A stretch of DNA of 64,000 nt, from the NCBI GenBank assembly GCA_020354665.1, contig CP070653.1, positions 1,280,083-1,344,082 of the forward strand, given 5' to 3'. The notes under the pieces were generated by a model. That model was given only the letters and a program-made list of their open reading frames with translations. It did not search any database and was not told where the DNA came from. Of the stretch, positions 54,985 through 63,816 are shown one piece after another. The stretch comes from Burkholderiales bacterium. Its GTDB lineage: Bacteria; Pseudomonadota; Gammaproteobacteria; Burkholderiales; Burkholderiaceae_C. Each line of letters opens with the position of its first letter. Position 1 is the stretch's first letter. The position numbers were made by a program, and so were the translations under genes.

Positions 54985-56939
54985 GGAGCGAGTTGCAGTC
55001 GTTGCTCGGTGCTCGATAGGGCCTCGCGGTTTATGACGACGATGAACTCGTTGCGGTGGCCGGCATCATCGCCGCGTTGCCGGTATGCAATGCTTGCGCC
55101 ATAGCGCTCGCACAACTCCCGGCAAATATACAAGCCCAACCCCGTGCCGCGGCTGCGGGTGCTGAAGAACGGCTCGAACAGATGGGCCTCGACCTCGGCA
55201 GCGATCGGTGGGCTGTCGCTCGCCACCCTGAGGACAACCTCCGCGGCGCTACGAGGCACAAGCGACACCTGGATTGCGCCCGGCCGCTCGCTGGAGTGGC
55301 GGCGCGCGTTGTCGAGCAGGTTGACGAGCACGCGCCGCAGGTGCTCAGGATCGAACACAACGCCCACCGGCTGGGCGGGAAGATCGACCCGCAACACGCA
55401 ATGCTCACCGAGCTTGAGTCCGGCGGTGGCCGCCCATTCGCTGCACAAGGCGCCAATCGCCGCCGTCGCTTCGATCACCCTGCTTTCAGCGCTCGCACCA
55501 GGAGCGACCTCCATCACGTCGTCGACGATCCGCTTGAGCCGCTCGACGTTGTCGGCCACCATCTGCATGAGACGACGCTGTGCCGGATCGCTCGCGTCCT
55601 CCGCGAGCAGGGCGTTAGCTTGCGCGATGGCCGCCAAGGGGTTGCGGATCTCGTGCGCGATGCCGGCCGAAACGCGCCCCATGGCGGCGAGCTTCTCCTG
55701 CCGGAGCCGTTCGTGAACATGGCGCAGGTCCTCCACGAGCAGCACGCAGAACTCCTCGGAACCTTCGGTATCGCGCCGGCGCACGAAGCGAACGCGCACC
55801 CGCAGCGTCCGGTGCGCGCCGGGCCCGAAGTCGAGCGTGACGTCGCGACCGGCATCCGGCCAGTGGCCATCGATGAAAGCGCGATCCACCGCGTTGACGA
55901 GCGGAATCCACGCGTCGATTCCCTGGAGCTGGAAAGGCGCCGGGCGACACCGGCCCTCGGCCGCCAGCAGCAGCCGGGCCGCCGGATTGGCCGCACGCAC
56001 GCGGCCGCGCCGGTCAACCACAAGCACACCGTCCTGCATCTCTTCCAGGACGAGTCGGTTGAGCTGCGCCTGCTGACGCGCAAGCTCGAGGCTGCCTCGC
56101 GCGCTCATTTCCTCGCGCGCGAGTCGCCCTGCCATCTCGCCAGCGAGCAGCGCGATCACGAAGAAGCCGGTGCCGACGAGGCCAGCCTGCGTCATCAGCA
56201 GCGTCGCTTCGCCACCGGAAAACGCCGACCAGCCCGCATCGCCCAGCAGGATCAGCGTCACCGCAGCAGCGGTGGCCATCGCAGCTGGGCGCGGGGTGAG
56301 CACGCCAGCCATCAGCACCGGCAGCCCGAGCAGCGCGGTGTAGTTGAGACTGCCGTTGGTATCGAGCAGATGCAGCGCCGAGAACGCCACCACGTCCACC
56401 CCGATGGTCAGCAGCCATTGCAGGCGCGACATTCGCGCTGGTGCCCGCGTGGACGCGCCGCGTAGACGCGGGACCACCCAGACGGTGACGGCCTGCACCG
56501 CATAGGCCAGGCAGACTGCCAGCGGCAGTGGACTCGGTCGCGCGATGAGCAGTCCAGTGATCGCCTGGATGACGACGAGCATCAACCCGACGCCAGCACG
56601 CGCGGCGACAAATGCGCCGTAAATACGCTGCGTTGCGGTAGGGCCCGACCGGGCTCGCGGCAGCACCTGCCGCCAGCCAAAGCGCGAGGCCCCGTCGGCC
56701 GCCTCGGCGGCGTCGCCGCGGTGATCGGCCGGCGCTTGCTCGCCCTGCACTTTCGACGCCGTCGCGTCCGGCCAAGGCAATGACGTCTTGCCCTCAGTCA
56801 GAGTCGCGTCGAAGGCACCAAACCACGACGCGGGCGCAGCCTCGGGTTCCGAAACGTCGCGACCACGCGGGTTGATTCCTCGCCGGACGCGTCGGCGCCG
56901 ATCCTCGCTTGCTGAAGTTGCGGCCATCGTGCGCGGCAT
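54981..56939 (-). CDS. pilS: Sensor histidine kinase PilS
   Basis: Membrane sensor that phosphorylates PilR. The 652-residue protein has a ~105-residue polar, low-complexity N-terminus, then six hydrophobic helices (about residues 110-285). A PAS-like domain (EMQDGVLVVDRRGRVRAANPAA, quoted as MQDGVLVVDRRGRVRAANP) follows. The kinase core has the H-box AGIAHEIRNPLAAI, N-box LRRVLVNLLDNARRHS and the G-boxes FFSTRSRGTGLGLYICREL (TRSRGTGLGLYI). PilS itself recognises excess pilin in the membrane in Pseudomonas. ATG at 56939, eight bases after the PP0621 stop. The long N-terminus is unusual; an internal start such as the ATG at 56927 is possible. Confidence 0.94.
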   Translation of the reverse strand: MPRTMAATSASEDRRRRVRRGINPRGRDVSEPEAAPASWFGAFDATLTEGKTSLPWPDATASKVQGEQAPADHRGDAAEAADGASRFGWRQVLPRARSGPTATQRIYGAFVAARAGVGLMLVVIQAITGLLIARPSPLPLAVCLAYAVQAVTVWVVPRLRGASTRAPARMSRLQWLLTIGVDVVAFSALHLLDTNGSLNYTALLGLPVLMAGVLTPRPAAMATAAAVTLILLGDAGWSAFSGGEATLLMTQAGLVGTGFFVIALLAGEMAGRLAREEMSARGSLELARQQAQLNRLVLEEMQDGVLVVDRRGRVRAANPAARLLLAAEGRCRPAPFQLQGIDAWIPLVNAVDRAFIDGHWPDAGRDVTLDFGPGAHRTLRVRVRFVRRRDTEGSEEFCVLLVEDLRHVHERLRQEKLAAMGRVSAGIAHEIRNPLAAIAQANALLAEDASDPAQRRLMQMVADNVERLKRIVDDVMEVAPGASAESRVIEATAAIGALCSEWAATAGLKLGEHCVLRVDLPAQPVGVVFDPEHLRRVLVNLLDNARRHSSERPGAIQVSLVPRSAAEVVLRVASDSPPIAAEVEAHLFEPFFSTRSRGTGLGLYICRELCERYGASIAYRQRGDDAGHRNEFIVVINREALSSTEQRLQLAP

Positions 56940-56946
56940 TCAGTCT

Positions 56947-57195
56947 TCAGACATGCGGCGTTCGCTCCGTCGCATGCTCGATGCGGTGCGCTTCGCTGCA
57001 AAAGAAAGCGTCGCCGTTGCGCAGTGCGTCATTGCGTGGCAAGTGCAGGCCACATCGTGCACAACGCACCATGTCCTCCACATCGGGCGACACCGGCCGC
57101 TGCGGCGCCCCCGTCTGGGGCCGCGACGGGCGCCGTGGCCGCAACAGCCAGACCACCAGCAGCACGATCGCGAGGATCCAGAGCAGCTTGGCCAT
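56947..57195 (-). CDS. PP0621-family small zinc-ribbon membrane protein
   Basis: An 82-residue protein of unknown function. It has one N-terminal transmembrane helix (LLWILAIVLLVVWLLRPRR) and a C-terminal knuckle pair MVRCARCGLHLP and FFCSEAHRIEH, giving a Cys2-Cys-His metal-binding pattern. This is the PP0621 family, which regularly lies between ccsA-like and pilS genes in betaproteobacteria. The ATG at 57195 (MAKLLW) is the only start just ahead of the helix. Its stop is 7 bases from the pilS start, so it heads or shares the pilS transcript. Confidence 0.87.
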   Translation of the reverse strand: MAKLLWILAIVLLVVWLLRPRRPSRPQTGAPQRPVSPDVEDMVRCARCGLHLPRNDALRNGDAFFCSEAHRIEHATERTPHV

Positions 57196-57202
57196 TGCCG
57201 GA

Positions 57203-58057
57203 TCAGGCCCCCGCGACCCGTCGCAGCACGACCTCGAGCACGAAGCGCGACCCCGCGTAGCCCAACAACAGCAACCCCGCCCCCACGTACAGCCACCGCG
57301 TCGCACGTCGACCCCGCCAGCCGAACGCCGTCCGCCCGGCGAGCAGGCCAGCGAAGACACCCCAGGCCAGCAACGAGAACACCGTCTTGTGGTCCCATCG
57401 AGCACCCGGCAACACCCACCAACCGAAGGCGATCGCCGCAGTGAGGAGGAAGAACCCGGCAGCCACGAAGCGGAACGTCAGCCGCTCCAATCGCAGCAGC
57501 GGGACGCCCGTTTCGCCGCTCGCGGGGACCGTCTTGCTTCGCATGCGGCGCTCGCCGGCGCTCTGCAACAACGCGTGCAACACCGCAGCCCCGAACAGGC
57601 CGTACGAGGCCAGCCCCAGCACCCAGTGCACTGGCGCCCACGGCGAACCGCCATGGGGGCGGAACTGCCCGGGAAAGATGCTCGCCAGCAAGACCACGGC
57701 AGCGGCGCAACCGGCCAGCGCGCGCCTCACCGCCCCCTGCGGCAGCTCGCGACTCTCGAGGGCGTAGACGGAAACCACCATCCAGACGGTGGCCGACAGC
57801 GCTGGCGCGAAGCCAAACCGCGCCCCGGTGACGTCGCTGCCAATGCCCGCGATGTCCACGAAAATCGCCGCAGCTTGCGCAAGCCAGCCCACAGCCAGTG
57901 CCGAGCGTACCGTCCGCGCGGCGCTGTCGGGCAAGGCAATCGCGGCGCCGTAGGCGACCATCGCCGCCAGGCTTGGCAGCCACAGCAACCAAGGTAAAGC
58001 CAACGCCGCGACGCCAGCACTTGCCAGCGTCGGCAGGGCACCCGGCAATAGAATCAT
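57203..58057 (-). CDS. Cytochrome c assembly (CcsA/HemX-like) membrane protein
   Basis: A 284-residue integral membrane protein with about eight predicted helices, of the cytochrome c assembly/HemX (YpjD) family. Conserved parts include the HWVLGLASYGLFGAAVLHALL segment (HWVLGLASYGLF) and, near the end, GARWDHKTVFSLLAWGVFAGLL (WDHKTVFSLLAW), which carry histidines that in this family may contact haem. The WGX-type tryptophan-rich loop of true CcsA is not evident, so the exact role is uncertain. It is divergent from ffh (72 bp between starts), a conserved betaproteobacterial pairing. Confidence 0.88.
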   Translation of the reverse strand: MILLPGALPTLASAGVAALALPWLLWLPSLAAMVAYGAAIALPDSAARTVRSALAVGWLAQAAAIFVDIAGIGSDVTGARFGFAPALSATVWMVVSVYALESRELPQGAVRRALAGCAAAVVLLASIFPGQFRPHGGSPWAPVHWVLGLASYGLFGAAVLHALLQSAGERRMRSKTVPASGETGVPLLRLERLTFRFVAAGFFLLTAAIAFGWWVLPGARWDHKTVFSLLAWGVFAGLLAGRTAFGWRGRRATRWLYVGAGLLLLGYAGSRFVLEVVLRRVAGA

Positions 58058-58129
58058 TCATACAGTGTACCGACGCGGTGCCGGGTCTCATGCCCACTCC
58101 AGGCCCATCGGCTACGTCTCCCCCCGTCC

Positions 58130-59518
58130 ATGGCTTCCTCACTCACCGACCGCCTGTCGCGACTGGTCAAGACGATGCGCGGGCAGGCGCGCATCACCGA
58201 GAGCAACGTGCAGGAGATGCTGCGCGAAGTGCGTATGGCGCTGCTCGAGGCCGATGTGGCGCTGCCCGTCGTGCGCGACTTCATCGCGCGGGTCAAGGCC
58301 AAGGCGCTCGGACAGGAGGTGGTCGGTTCGCTCAACCCTGGACAGGCGCTGGTGGGCATCGTCCAGAAGGAGCTCGCAGCGACGATGGGCGGCGAGTCGG
58401 CGTCAAGCCCGACACCACACGCGGTCGCTGAGCTCAACCTCGCCACGCAGCCACCCGCGGTGATCCTGATGGCCGGCCTGCAAGGCGCGGGCAAGACGAC
58501 AACGACCGCCAAGCTTGCACGGCACCTGATCGAAAGACGCAGGAAGAAGGTGCTGACCGTGTCCGCCGACGTCTATCGACCGGCCGCGATCGAACAGCTC
58601 AAGACAGTGACCCGACAAGCCGGCGCCGAGTGGTTCGCGTCGTCACCCGACCAGAAGCCGCGGGACATCGCGCTGGCCGCGCTCGACCATGCGAAAAAGC
58701 ATTACTTCGACGTCCTGCTCGTCGATACGGCCGGCCGTCTTGCGGTCGACGCGGCAATGATGGCGGAAATCCGCGAGTTGCACGCAGTGCTGAATCCCGT
58801 CGAGACGCTGTTCATCGTCGACGCGATGCAGGGCCAGGACGCAGTCAATACGGCCAAGGCGTTCAAGGATGCGCTGCCGCTGACCGGTGTCGTGCTGACC
58901 AAGCTCGACGGAGATGCGCGCGGCGGTGCCGCGCTGTCGGTACGGCAGATCACCGGGGCACCGATCAAGTTCGCCGGTACGTCGGAGAAGATCGATGGCC
59001 TCGAAGTCTTCGACGCCGAGCGGCATGCGGGGCGCATCCTCGGCATGGGCGACATCGTGGCGCTCGTCGAGGAGGTGCAAAAAGGCGTCGACCTGAAGGC
59101 AGCGCAGAAGCTCGCCGATAAGGTGAAATCCGGCGCCGGCTTCGACCTCGACGACTTCCTCGCCCAGATCTCGCAGATGAAGAAAATGGGCGGTCTCGCT
59201 GGCTTCGTCGACAAGCTGCCCGCGCAGCTCTCCGCGAAGACGGCACAGGCCGACATGGACCGAGCCGAACGCGACGTGCGCCGCATGGAAGGCATCATTC
59301 AGTCGATGACACCCCTGGAGCGACGGAAGCCGGAACTGATCAAGGCCAGCCGCAAGCGTCGCATCGCCGCCGGCGCGGGCGTCCAGGTGCAGGAGGTCAA
59401 CCGCCTGCTAAATCAGTTCGGGCAGATGCAGGGCATGATGAAGAAGATGAAAGGGGGGGGGCTGATGAAGATGATGAAGCGCCTCGGTGGCATGAAGGGG
59501 TTTGGGCCGACTTTGTAA
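58130..59518 (+). CDS. ffh: Signal recognition particle protein Ffh
   Basis: GTPase of the bacterial SRP that binds 4.5S RNA and signal sequences and targets ribosomes to FtsY. The 462-residue protein has the N-domain (LTDRLSRLVKTMRGQARITE, quoted as LVKTMRGQARITE), the G-domain with GLQGAGKTTTTAKLA, DTAGRLAVD, TKLDGDARGG and GTSEKIDGLEVFD, and the methionine-rich M-domain with the RRIAAGAGVQVQEVNRLLNQF RNA-binding segment (RKRRIAAGAGVQ). A run of nine G at 59453-59461 encodes GGG just before MKMMKRLGG. FtsY lies nearby on the opposite strand. Confidence 0.98.
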   Translation: MASSLTDRLSRLVKTMRGQARITESNVQEMLREVRMALLEADVALPVVRDFIARVKAKALGQEVVGSLNPGQALVGIVQKELAATMGGESASSPTPHAVAELNLATQPPAVILMAGLQGAGKTTTTAKLARHLIERRRKKVLTVSADVYRPAAIEQLKTVTRQAGAEWFASSPDQKPRDIALAALDHAKKHYFDVLLVDTAGRLAVDAAMMAEIRELHAVLNPVETLFIVDAMQGQDAVNTAKAFKDALPLTGVVLTKLDGDARGGAALSVRQITGAPIKFAGTSEKIDGLEVFDAERHAGRILGMGDIVALVEEVQKGVDLKAAQKLADKVKSGAGFDLDDFLAQISQMKKMGGLAGFVDKLPAQLSAKTAQADMDRAERDVRRMEGIIQSMTPLERRKPELIKASRKRRIAAGAGVQVQEVNRLLNQFGQMQGMMKKMKGGGLMKMMKRLGGMKGFGPTL

Positions 59519-59623
59519 CTCGCCCACAATCACGCCGTGGGCCGTCCGTGTGACGGCCGATTGACCCATCAATCTATTGGGATTAGCGTTCCAGCCCTGG
59601 TTGTCTGGTAGGGTAGCTGCAGC

Positions 59624-60382
59624 ATGGACACCGTATGGACCCTAGCCGCCTTGGCGGTCGTCGTGGTGGCAGCGCTGTGGTGGCTGTTACGGCGTGGGCG
59701 GAGCGCGGAAGTAACCGAGCGATCCGGTGGCTCCTTCGACGCTCTCGATACGCTGCAGGCTTGGCAACCAACTCCGACCCGCGTGCTGACCGGCCAGGAA
59801 CGGCTCGCGTACGCGGTGCTGGTGAAGGCGCTGCCCGAGTACATCATCCTTGCGCAGGTGCCGCTGTCGCGCTTTCTGAAGGTGCCCACGCGCAACTCGT
59901 ATGCGGAATGGCTTGCGCGTGTAGGCAGCCTGTGCGCCGATTTGCTGGTTTGCGACCACTCGTCGCAGGTGGTTGCAGTGGTCGACGTGCGCATGCAGCC
60001 TCATCAGGCCAGCGAGCGCAATCGCCAACGACACGAGCGGATCCGGCGCGTGCTCAAGGCAGCCGGCATTCCGCTGCACGTCTGGTACGAGAATGCGTTG
60101 CCCACTCCGGAGGAAGTGCGCGAGGCGATCGTGCCGCCGGCCCCGGATGAAGCGTTTCCGACCGGGGGCCCGACCGTGCAGCAGCCGCCGTCATCGCCCC
60201 CCGCCGCTCCTGTCCGGCCCGTGGCCGCCGCCGTTGCGCCGGAGGAGATGGTGCCTGACGAGATCATTGAGATGCGCGAACCGCCGCAGTCGACCTGGTA
60301 CGACAATCTGGAGCCGTTGCCAATGCCGACGCGGCGCAGCGACGAAAGCTCAACAGCCAGCCGCACTGGCCAGGGCCGCTAG
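59624..60382 (+). CDS. DUF2726 domain protein with N-terminal membrane anchor
   Basis: A 252-residue protein: one N-terminal transmembrane helix (residues ~4-22), then a DUF2726 domain (~50-155) and a Pro/Ala/Glu-rich tail. DUF2726 is distantly related to PD-(D/E)xK nuclease-fold domains. The likely core strand pair here is ADLLVCDHSSQVVAVVDVRM. The ExK position reads VDVR, so classical nuclease residues are not intact. LTGQERLAYAVLVKALPEY and NRQRHERIRRVLKAAGIPLH are family-typical. No function is known. It stands alone between ffh and the convergent ftsY. Confidence 0.8.
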   Translation: MDTVWTLAALAVVVVAALWWLLRRGRSAEVTERSGGSFDALDTLQAWQPTPTRVLTGQERLAYAVLVKALPEYIILAQVPLSRFLKVPTRNSYAEWLARVGSLCADLLVCDHSSQVVAVVDVRMQPHQASERNRQRHERIRRVLKAAGIPLHVWYENALPTPEEVREAIVPPAPDEAFPTGGPTVQQPPSSPPAAPVRPVAAAVAPEEMVPDEIIEMREPPQSTWYDNLEPLPMPTRRSDESSTASRTGQGR

Positions 60383-60470
60383 CATGGGTGCTCGCGGCAG
60401 CTCTCGTAGAGGCGGCAACCTTCAACGCGGCCTCTTTCCGCTGCTCGAGTAATGCGACGAGGGCTCGCCC

Positions 60471-61568
60471 TCACGCGAGTAGCGCCTCGGCGAATTCACG
60501 CGCACCGAACGGCTGCAAGTCCTCGAGTTTCTCGCCCATCCCAATGAAGTAGACGGCCACAGCACGCCGGGAAGCATCAGCGGTCGCGCGCTCGCGCGAC
60601 CACAGCGCGATCGCGGCCAGCACTCCGCCCTTGGCGGTACCGTCGAGCTTGGTCACGACCAGTCCGCTAAGTTGCAGCGCGTCGTCGAACGCTCGCACCT
60701 GGGCGAGCGCGTTCTGACCTGTGTTGCCGTCGACCACCAGCAGCACCTCATGCGGCGCATCGGGCTGCGCCTTGCCGATAACGCGGCGAATCTTCTTGAG
60801 CTCTTCCATCAAATGAAGCTGGGTGGGCAGGCGCCCGGCCGTATCGGCGATCACCACGTCGCAGCCCCTCGCCTTGCCCGCTACCACCGCGTCGAATGTT
60901 ACTGCCGAAGGGTCGCCTCCTTGCTGACTGACGATCTCGACGCGGTTGCGGTCGGCCCACACAGCAAGCTGTTCGCGCGCAGCGGCCCGAAACGTGTCGG
61001 CGGCCGCCAGCAGCACCTTGCATCCGCCATCTGCCAAGTGGCGGGTGATCTTGCCGATTGTCGTCGTCTTGCCTGCGCCGTTCACGCCGACCACCATGAT
61101 GACCGTCGGCACCGCCTCGCCCACAACGAATGGCCGCTCCAGGGGGATCAGCAAGTCCGCGATCGCGTCGACGAGCAGCCCGCGCACCGCTGATGGGTCG
61201 GTGGCCTTTGCCTCCTTGACGCGACGCCGCAGGTCGGACAGCAGGAAATCGGTGGCCTTGGTTCCCGCGTCGGCCATCAACAGGGCATCCTGCAACTCCT
61301 CGTAAAGCGCCTCGTCGATGCGCGTGCCGGTGAACACCTGCGCGATGTTCACACCCGTCCTGCGCAGCCCCTGACGCAAACGTGACATCCAGCCAGCGCG
61401 GACAGCGCTGTAATCGACGTCGCCTGCGGTCAGTGGTGGAGCGTCTGCCGTCACAGACGCAGTCGGCGCGTCGCCTTGTTCAGGTGCGACGCCGATTGAG
61501 GCGTGCGGCTGTGGCGTCGTCGAATTGACTGGCGCGGATGGTGCCTTCTTTCGAAAAAAGCTGAACAT
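60471..61568 (-). CDS. ftsY: Signal recognition particle receptor FtsY
   Basis: Membrane-associated GTPase that docks Ffh-ribosome complexes at the translocon. The 365-residue protein begins MFSFFRKKAPS with a short basic amphipathic segment and an Ala/Pro/Thr-rich A-domain (~10-60). The N-domain follows (MSRLRQGLRRTGVNIAQVF, and ALYEELQDALLMADAG). The G-domain has GVNGAGKTTTIGKITRHL, AADTFRAAAREQLAVW, DTAGRLPTQ, TKLDGTAKGG and YFIGMGEKLEDLQPF. The ATG at 61568 was chosen; the frame extends upstream without conservation. Convergent with DUF2726 across 88 bp; an AGAGGC/GCCTCT hairpin followed by TTT around 60411-60440 may end one of the two. Confidence 0.97.
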   Translation of the reverse strand: MFSFFRKKAPSAPVNSTTPQPHASIGVAPEQGDAPTASVTADAPPLTAGDVDYSAVRAGWMSRLRQGLRRTGVNIAQVFTGTRIDEALYEELQDALLMADAGTKATDFLLSDLRRRVKEAKATDPSAVRGLLVDAIADLLIPLERPFVVGEAVPTVIMVVGVNGAGKTTTIGKITRHLADGGCKVLLAAADTFRAAAREQLAVWADRNRVEIVSQQGGDPSAVTFDAVVAGKARGCDVVIADTAGRLPTQLHLMEELKKIRRVIGKAQPDAPHEVLLVVDGNTGQNALAQVRAFDDALQLSGLVVTKLDGTAKGGVLAAIALWSRERATADASRRAVAVYFIGMGEKLEDLQPFGAREFAEALLA

Positions 61569-61638
61569 CTTGCACGTTCGCGACCGATGCCAGCCGCTTG
61601 CACCGCGGCTCGGCACCGGTCTACAGCAGATAGCCGCA

Positions 61639-61644
61639 TATAAT
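61639..61644 (+). promoter_or_regulatory. -10 element of the tRNA-Met gene
   Basis: A perfect TATAAT in the sequence GCATATAATTCGCGG lies 10 bases before the first base of the tRNA. Start of transcription would fall at about 61651. No convincing -35 hexamer is present 17 bases upstream, which may mean an extended or weak -35 or use of the GC-rich discriminator typical of stable RNA promoters. Confidence 0.7.
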
Positions 61645-61654
61645 TCGCGGCCCA

Positions 61655-61731
<77 letters not shown>

Positions 61732-61738
61732 CGATGGC

Positions 61739-61763
61739 GGCCCGAGCCTGGTCTCGGGCCTTT
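61739..61763 (+). terminator. Rho-independent terminator after tRNA-Met
   Basis: A perfect 8-bp stem GGCCCGAG/CTCGGGCC with a six-base loop is followed by TTT. It begins seven bases after the tRNA 3' end and ends before the ATG of the next gene at 61797. The T-run is short, so it may be only partly effective. Confidence 0.75.
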
Positions 61764-61796
61764 CCATTCTTCGACCGCAGCCTCTGGCTCCACACC

Positions 61797-62189
61797 ATGA
61801 AACGCTGTGTCCGAACCGCTTTGGTCGCGATTGTCGTAGCTGCGGCCTCGGCAGCGACGATTGCGCAGCAACTGCCGCGCAACTTCCCGGCCACCGCACT
61901 GCGCGGCGAGCTTGTCATCGTGTCCCCCCCGGACGCGACGATAGACGGACGCGATGCACGTCTCGCGCCAGGCGCCCGCATCCGCGGTGCGAACAACATG
62001 CTCGTGCTATCGGGTACGGTGCTGGGTCAGCGCCTGACTGTCAATTACACGGTTGACGGCTTCGGACTCGTCAAGGATGTCTGGGTGCTGCGGCCCGATG
62101 AAGCGGCCAAGCCTTGGCCGCGCTCGGTCGAGCAGGCGCAGGAGATGGTGTTCGATCCGCTGACCCAGATCTGGTCGCAGCGCCGCTGA
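61797..62189 (+). CDS. Small exported hypothetical protein upstream of miaB
   Basis: A 130-residue protein with a clear Sec signal peptide ([20 protein letters not shown]..., cleavage likely near residue 20-24). A compact, beta-rich mature part follows, with [22 protein letters not shown] ([16 protein letters not shown]), [18 protein letters not shown] and [15 protein letters not shown]. No cysteine pair or lipobox. I do not know its function. Small proteins of this type often sit directly before miaB in Burkholderiales. The ATG at 61797 starts the signal peptide; miaB begins 12 bases after its stop. Confidence 0.85.
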   Translation: MKRCVRTALVAIVVAAASAATIAQQLPRNFPATALRGELVIVSPPDATIDGRDARLAPGARIRGANNMLVLSGTVLGQRLTVNYTVDGFGLVKDVWVLRPDEAAKPWPRSVEQAQEMVFDPLTQIWSQRR

Positions 62190-62200
62190 GGGAGCTGGGT

Positions 62201-63568
62201 TTGAGCAAGCGCGCCGGTCAGAAGAAGGTGTGGATCCGCACCTTCGGATGCCAGATGAACGAGTACGACTCGCTCAAGCTGTCGGATGTGCTCGCGACCA
62301 GTCATGGCTACGAAAGCACGGACGATCCAGAGCAGGCCGACCTGATCCTTTTCAATACCTGCTCGGTGCGCGAAAAGGCGCAGGAGAAGGTCTTCTCGGA
62401 TCTCGGACGCGTTAAGCACCTCAAGAAGAAGGGCACCCTGATCGGCGTCGGCGGCTGCGTGGCAAGCCAGGAGGGCGCTGCCATCATCGCGCGTGCCCCC
62501 TATGTGGACGTGGTGTTTGGTCCGCAGACGCTGCACCGTTTGCCCGAGCTGCTCGAGGCACGCACGAGGCAGGGGCGCCCGCAGGTGGACGTTGCGTTTC
62601 CGGAGATCGAGAAGTTCGACCACCTTCCACCGGCACGCGTGGCGGGCGCGAGTGCCTTCGTCTCGATCATGGAGGGCTGCTCCAAGTACTGCTCGTATTG
62701 CGTGGTGCCCTACACCCGCGGCGAAGAGGTCAGCCGACCGTTTGACGACGTCCTCGTCGAGGTGGCTACCCTGGCCGAGCAGGGGGTCAAGGAAGTGAAC
62801 CTGCTAGGGCAGAACGTCAATGCCTACCGCGGCCGTATGGGCGACACGGCCGAGACGGCTGACTTCGCACTGCTGCTCGACTACGTGGCCGGGATTCCCG
62901 GCATCGAACGCATCCGCTTCACGACCAGCCACCCCAACGAGTTCACGCAGCGGCTAATCGACGCTTACGGGGCCGTGCCGAAACTGGTCAATCATCTTCA
63001 CTTGCCCGTGCAACACGGCTCGGACCGCATCCTGAGCGCGATGAAGCGGGGCTACACCGCCCTCGAATACAAGGCGATCGTGCGCAAGTTGCGTGCCGTG
63101 CGGCCCGACATCAGCCTGTCGAGCGACTTCATCGTCGGCTTCCCGGGCGAGAGCGACGATGATTTCGCAAAGACGATGAAGCTGGTGGATGACGTGGGCT
63201 TCGACACCAGCTTCAGTTTCATCTTCAGCCCGCGCCCCGGCACGCCGGCTGCCGCGCTGCATGACGACACAACGCAAGGCGTCAAGCTCGCCCGGCTGCA
63301 GAGGCTCCAGCGGGCGATCGAGTCGAATGCCCGCCGGATCAGTGCGAGCCGAGTCGGCACGATGCAACGCATCCTCGTCGAGGGCCGGTCGAAGAAGGAC
63401 CTGGCCGAGCTGATGGGTCGCACCGAATGCAATCGCGTCGTCAACTTCGCTGGCGGTCCGACGGCGACCCGCCTCGTAGGGCAGATGATCGATGTCGCGA
63501 TCACCCAGGCTCTGCCACATTCACTGCGCGGTGAGCTGGCGCCCCGCGACATCGCGATTCACGGCTGA
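62201..63568 (+). CDS. miaB: tRNA-2-methylthio-N6-dimethylallyladenosine synthase
   Basis: Radical-SAM methylthiotransferase that adds the 2-methylthio group to i6A37 of tRNAs reading UNN codons. The 455-residue protein has the N-terminal UPF0004 domain with its three cluster cysteines ([34 protein letters not shown]) and the radical-SAM motif [20 protein letters not shown] (CSKYCSYC). It also has [24 protein letters not shown] and [16 protein letters not shown]-terminal TRAM domain begins around residue 375. The TTG start at 62201 is supported by GGGAG; the frame is open upstream into the previous gene, but nothing there is conserved. Confidence 0.96.
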   Translation: MSKRAGQKKVWIRTFGCQMNEYDSLKLSDVLATSHGYESTDDPEQADLILFNTCSVREKAQEKVFSDLGRVKHLKKKGTLIGVGGCVASQEGAAIIARAPYVDVVFGPQTLHRLPELLEARTRQGRPQVDVAFPEIEKFDHLPPARVAGASAFVSIMEGCSKYCSYCVVPYTRGEEVSRPFDDVLVEVATLAEQGVKEVNLLGQNVNAYRGRMGDTAETADFALLLDYVAGIPGIERIRFTTSHPNEFTQRLIDAYGAVPKLVNHLHLPVQHGSDRILSAMKRGYTALEYKAIVRKLRAVRPDISLSSDFIVGFPGESDDDFAKTMKLVDDVGFDTSFSFIFSPRPGTPAAALHDDTTQGVKLARLQRLQRAIESNARRISASRVGTMQRILVEGRSKKDLAELMGRTECNRVVNFAGGPTATRLVGQMIDVAITQALPHSLRGELAPRDIAIHG

Positions 63569-63583
63569 CGGGCTAGCTGTGAA

Positions 63584-63608
63584 GCGTCAAGACGTTGTTT
63601 CTTGACGC
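63584..63608. other. Hairpin just after miaB
   Basis: GCGTCAAG and CTTGACGC form a perfect 8-bp stem with a nine-base loop (ACGTTGTTT), starting 16 bases after the miaB stop. There is no T-run directly downstream on either strand, so it may be an mRNA-stabilising hairpin or a weak terminator. The rest of 63569-63816 shows nothing else. Confidence 0.45.
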
Positions 63609-63816
63609 AGAAAGTCGGCCCATGGGTGCAGCGCCGCCTGGTGCGTGCCTTCGTTGTGATCAAGGCGGGCCCCTTAGAGACTGGGAACGGGCGGCTTCAG
63701 CGTTACTCCGCTATGCGGCGCCAACACAGTAGAAGCCGGCGTGAAACCCACGGCTGCGCGGCCGATGGCGCTTCTGCAGGCGCAAGCGGACGCGGCGAGT
63801 CGACTGGTTGCCGCTG

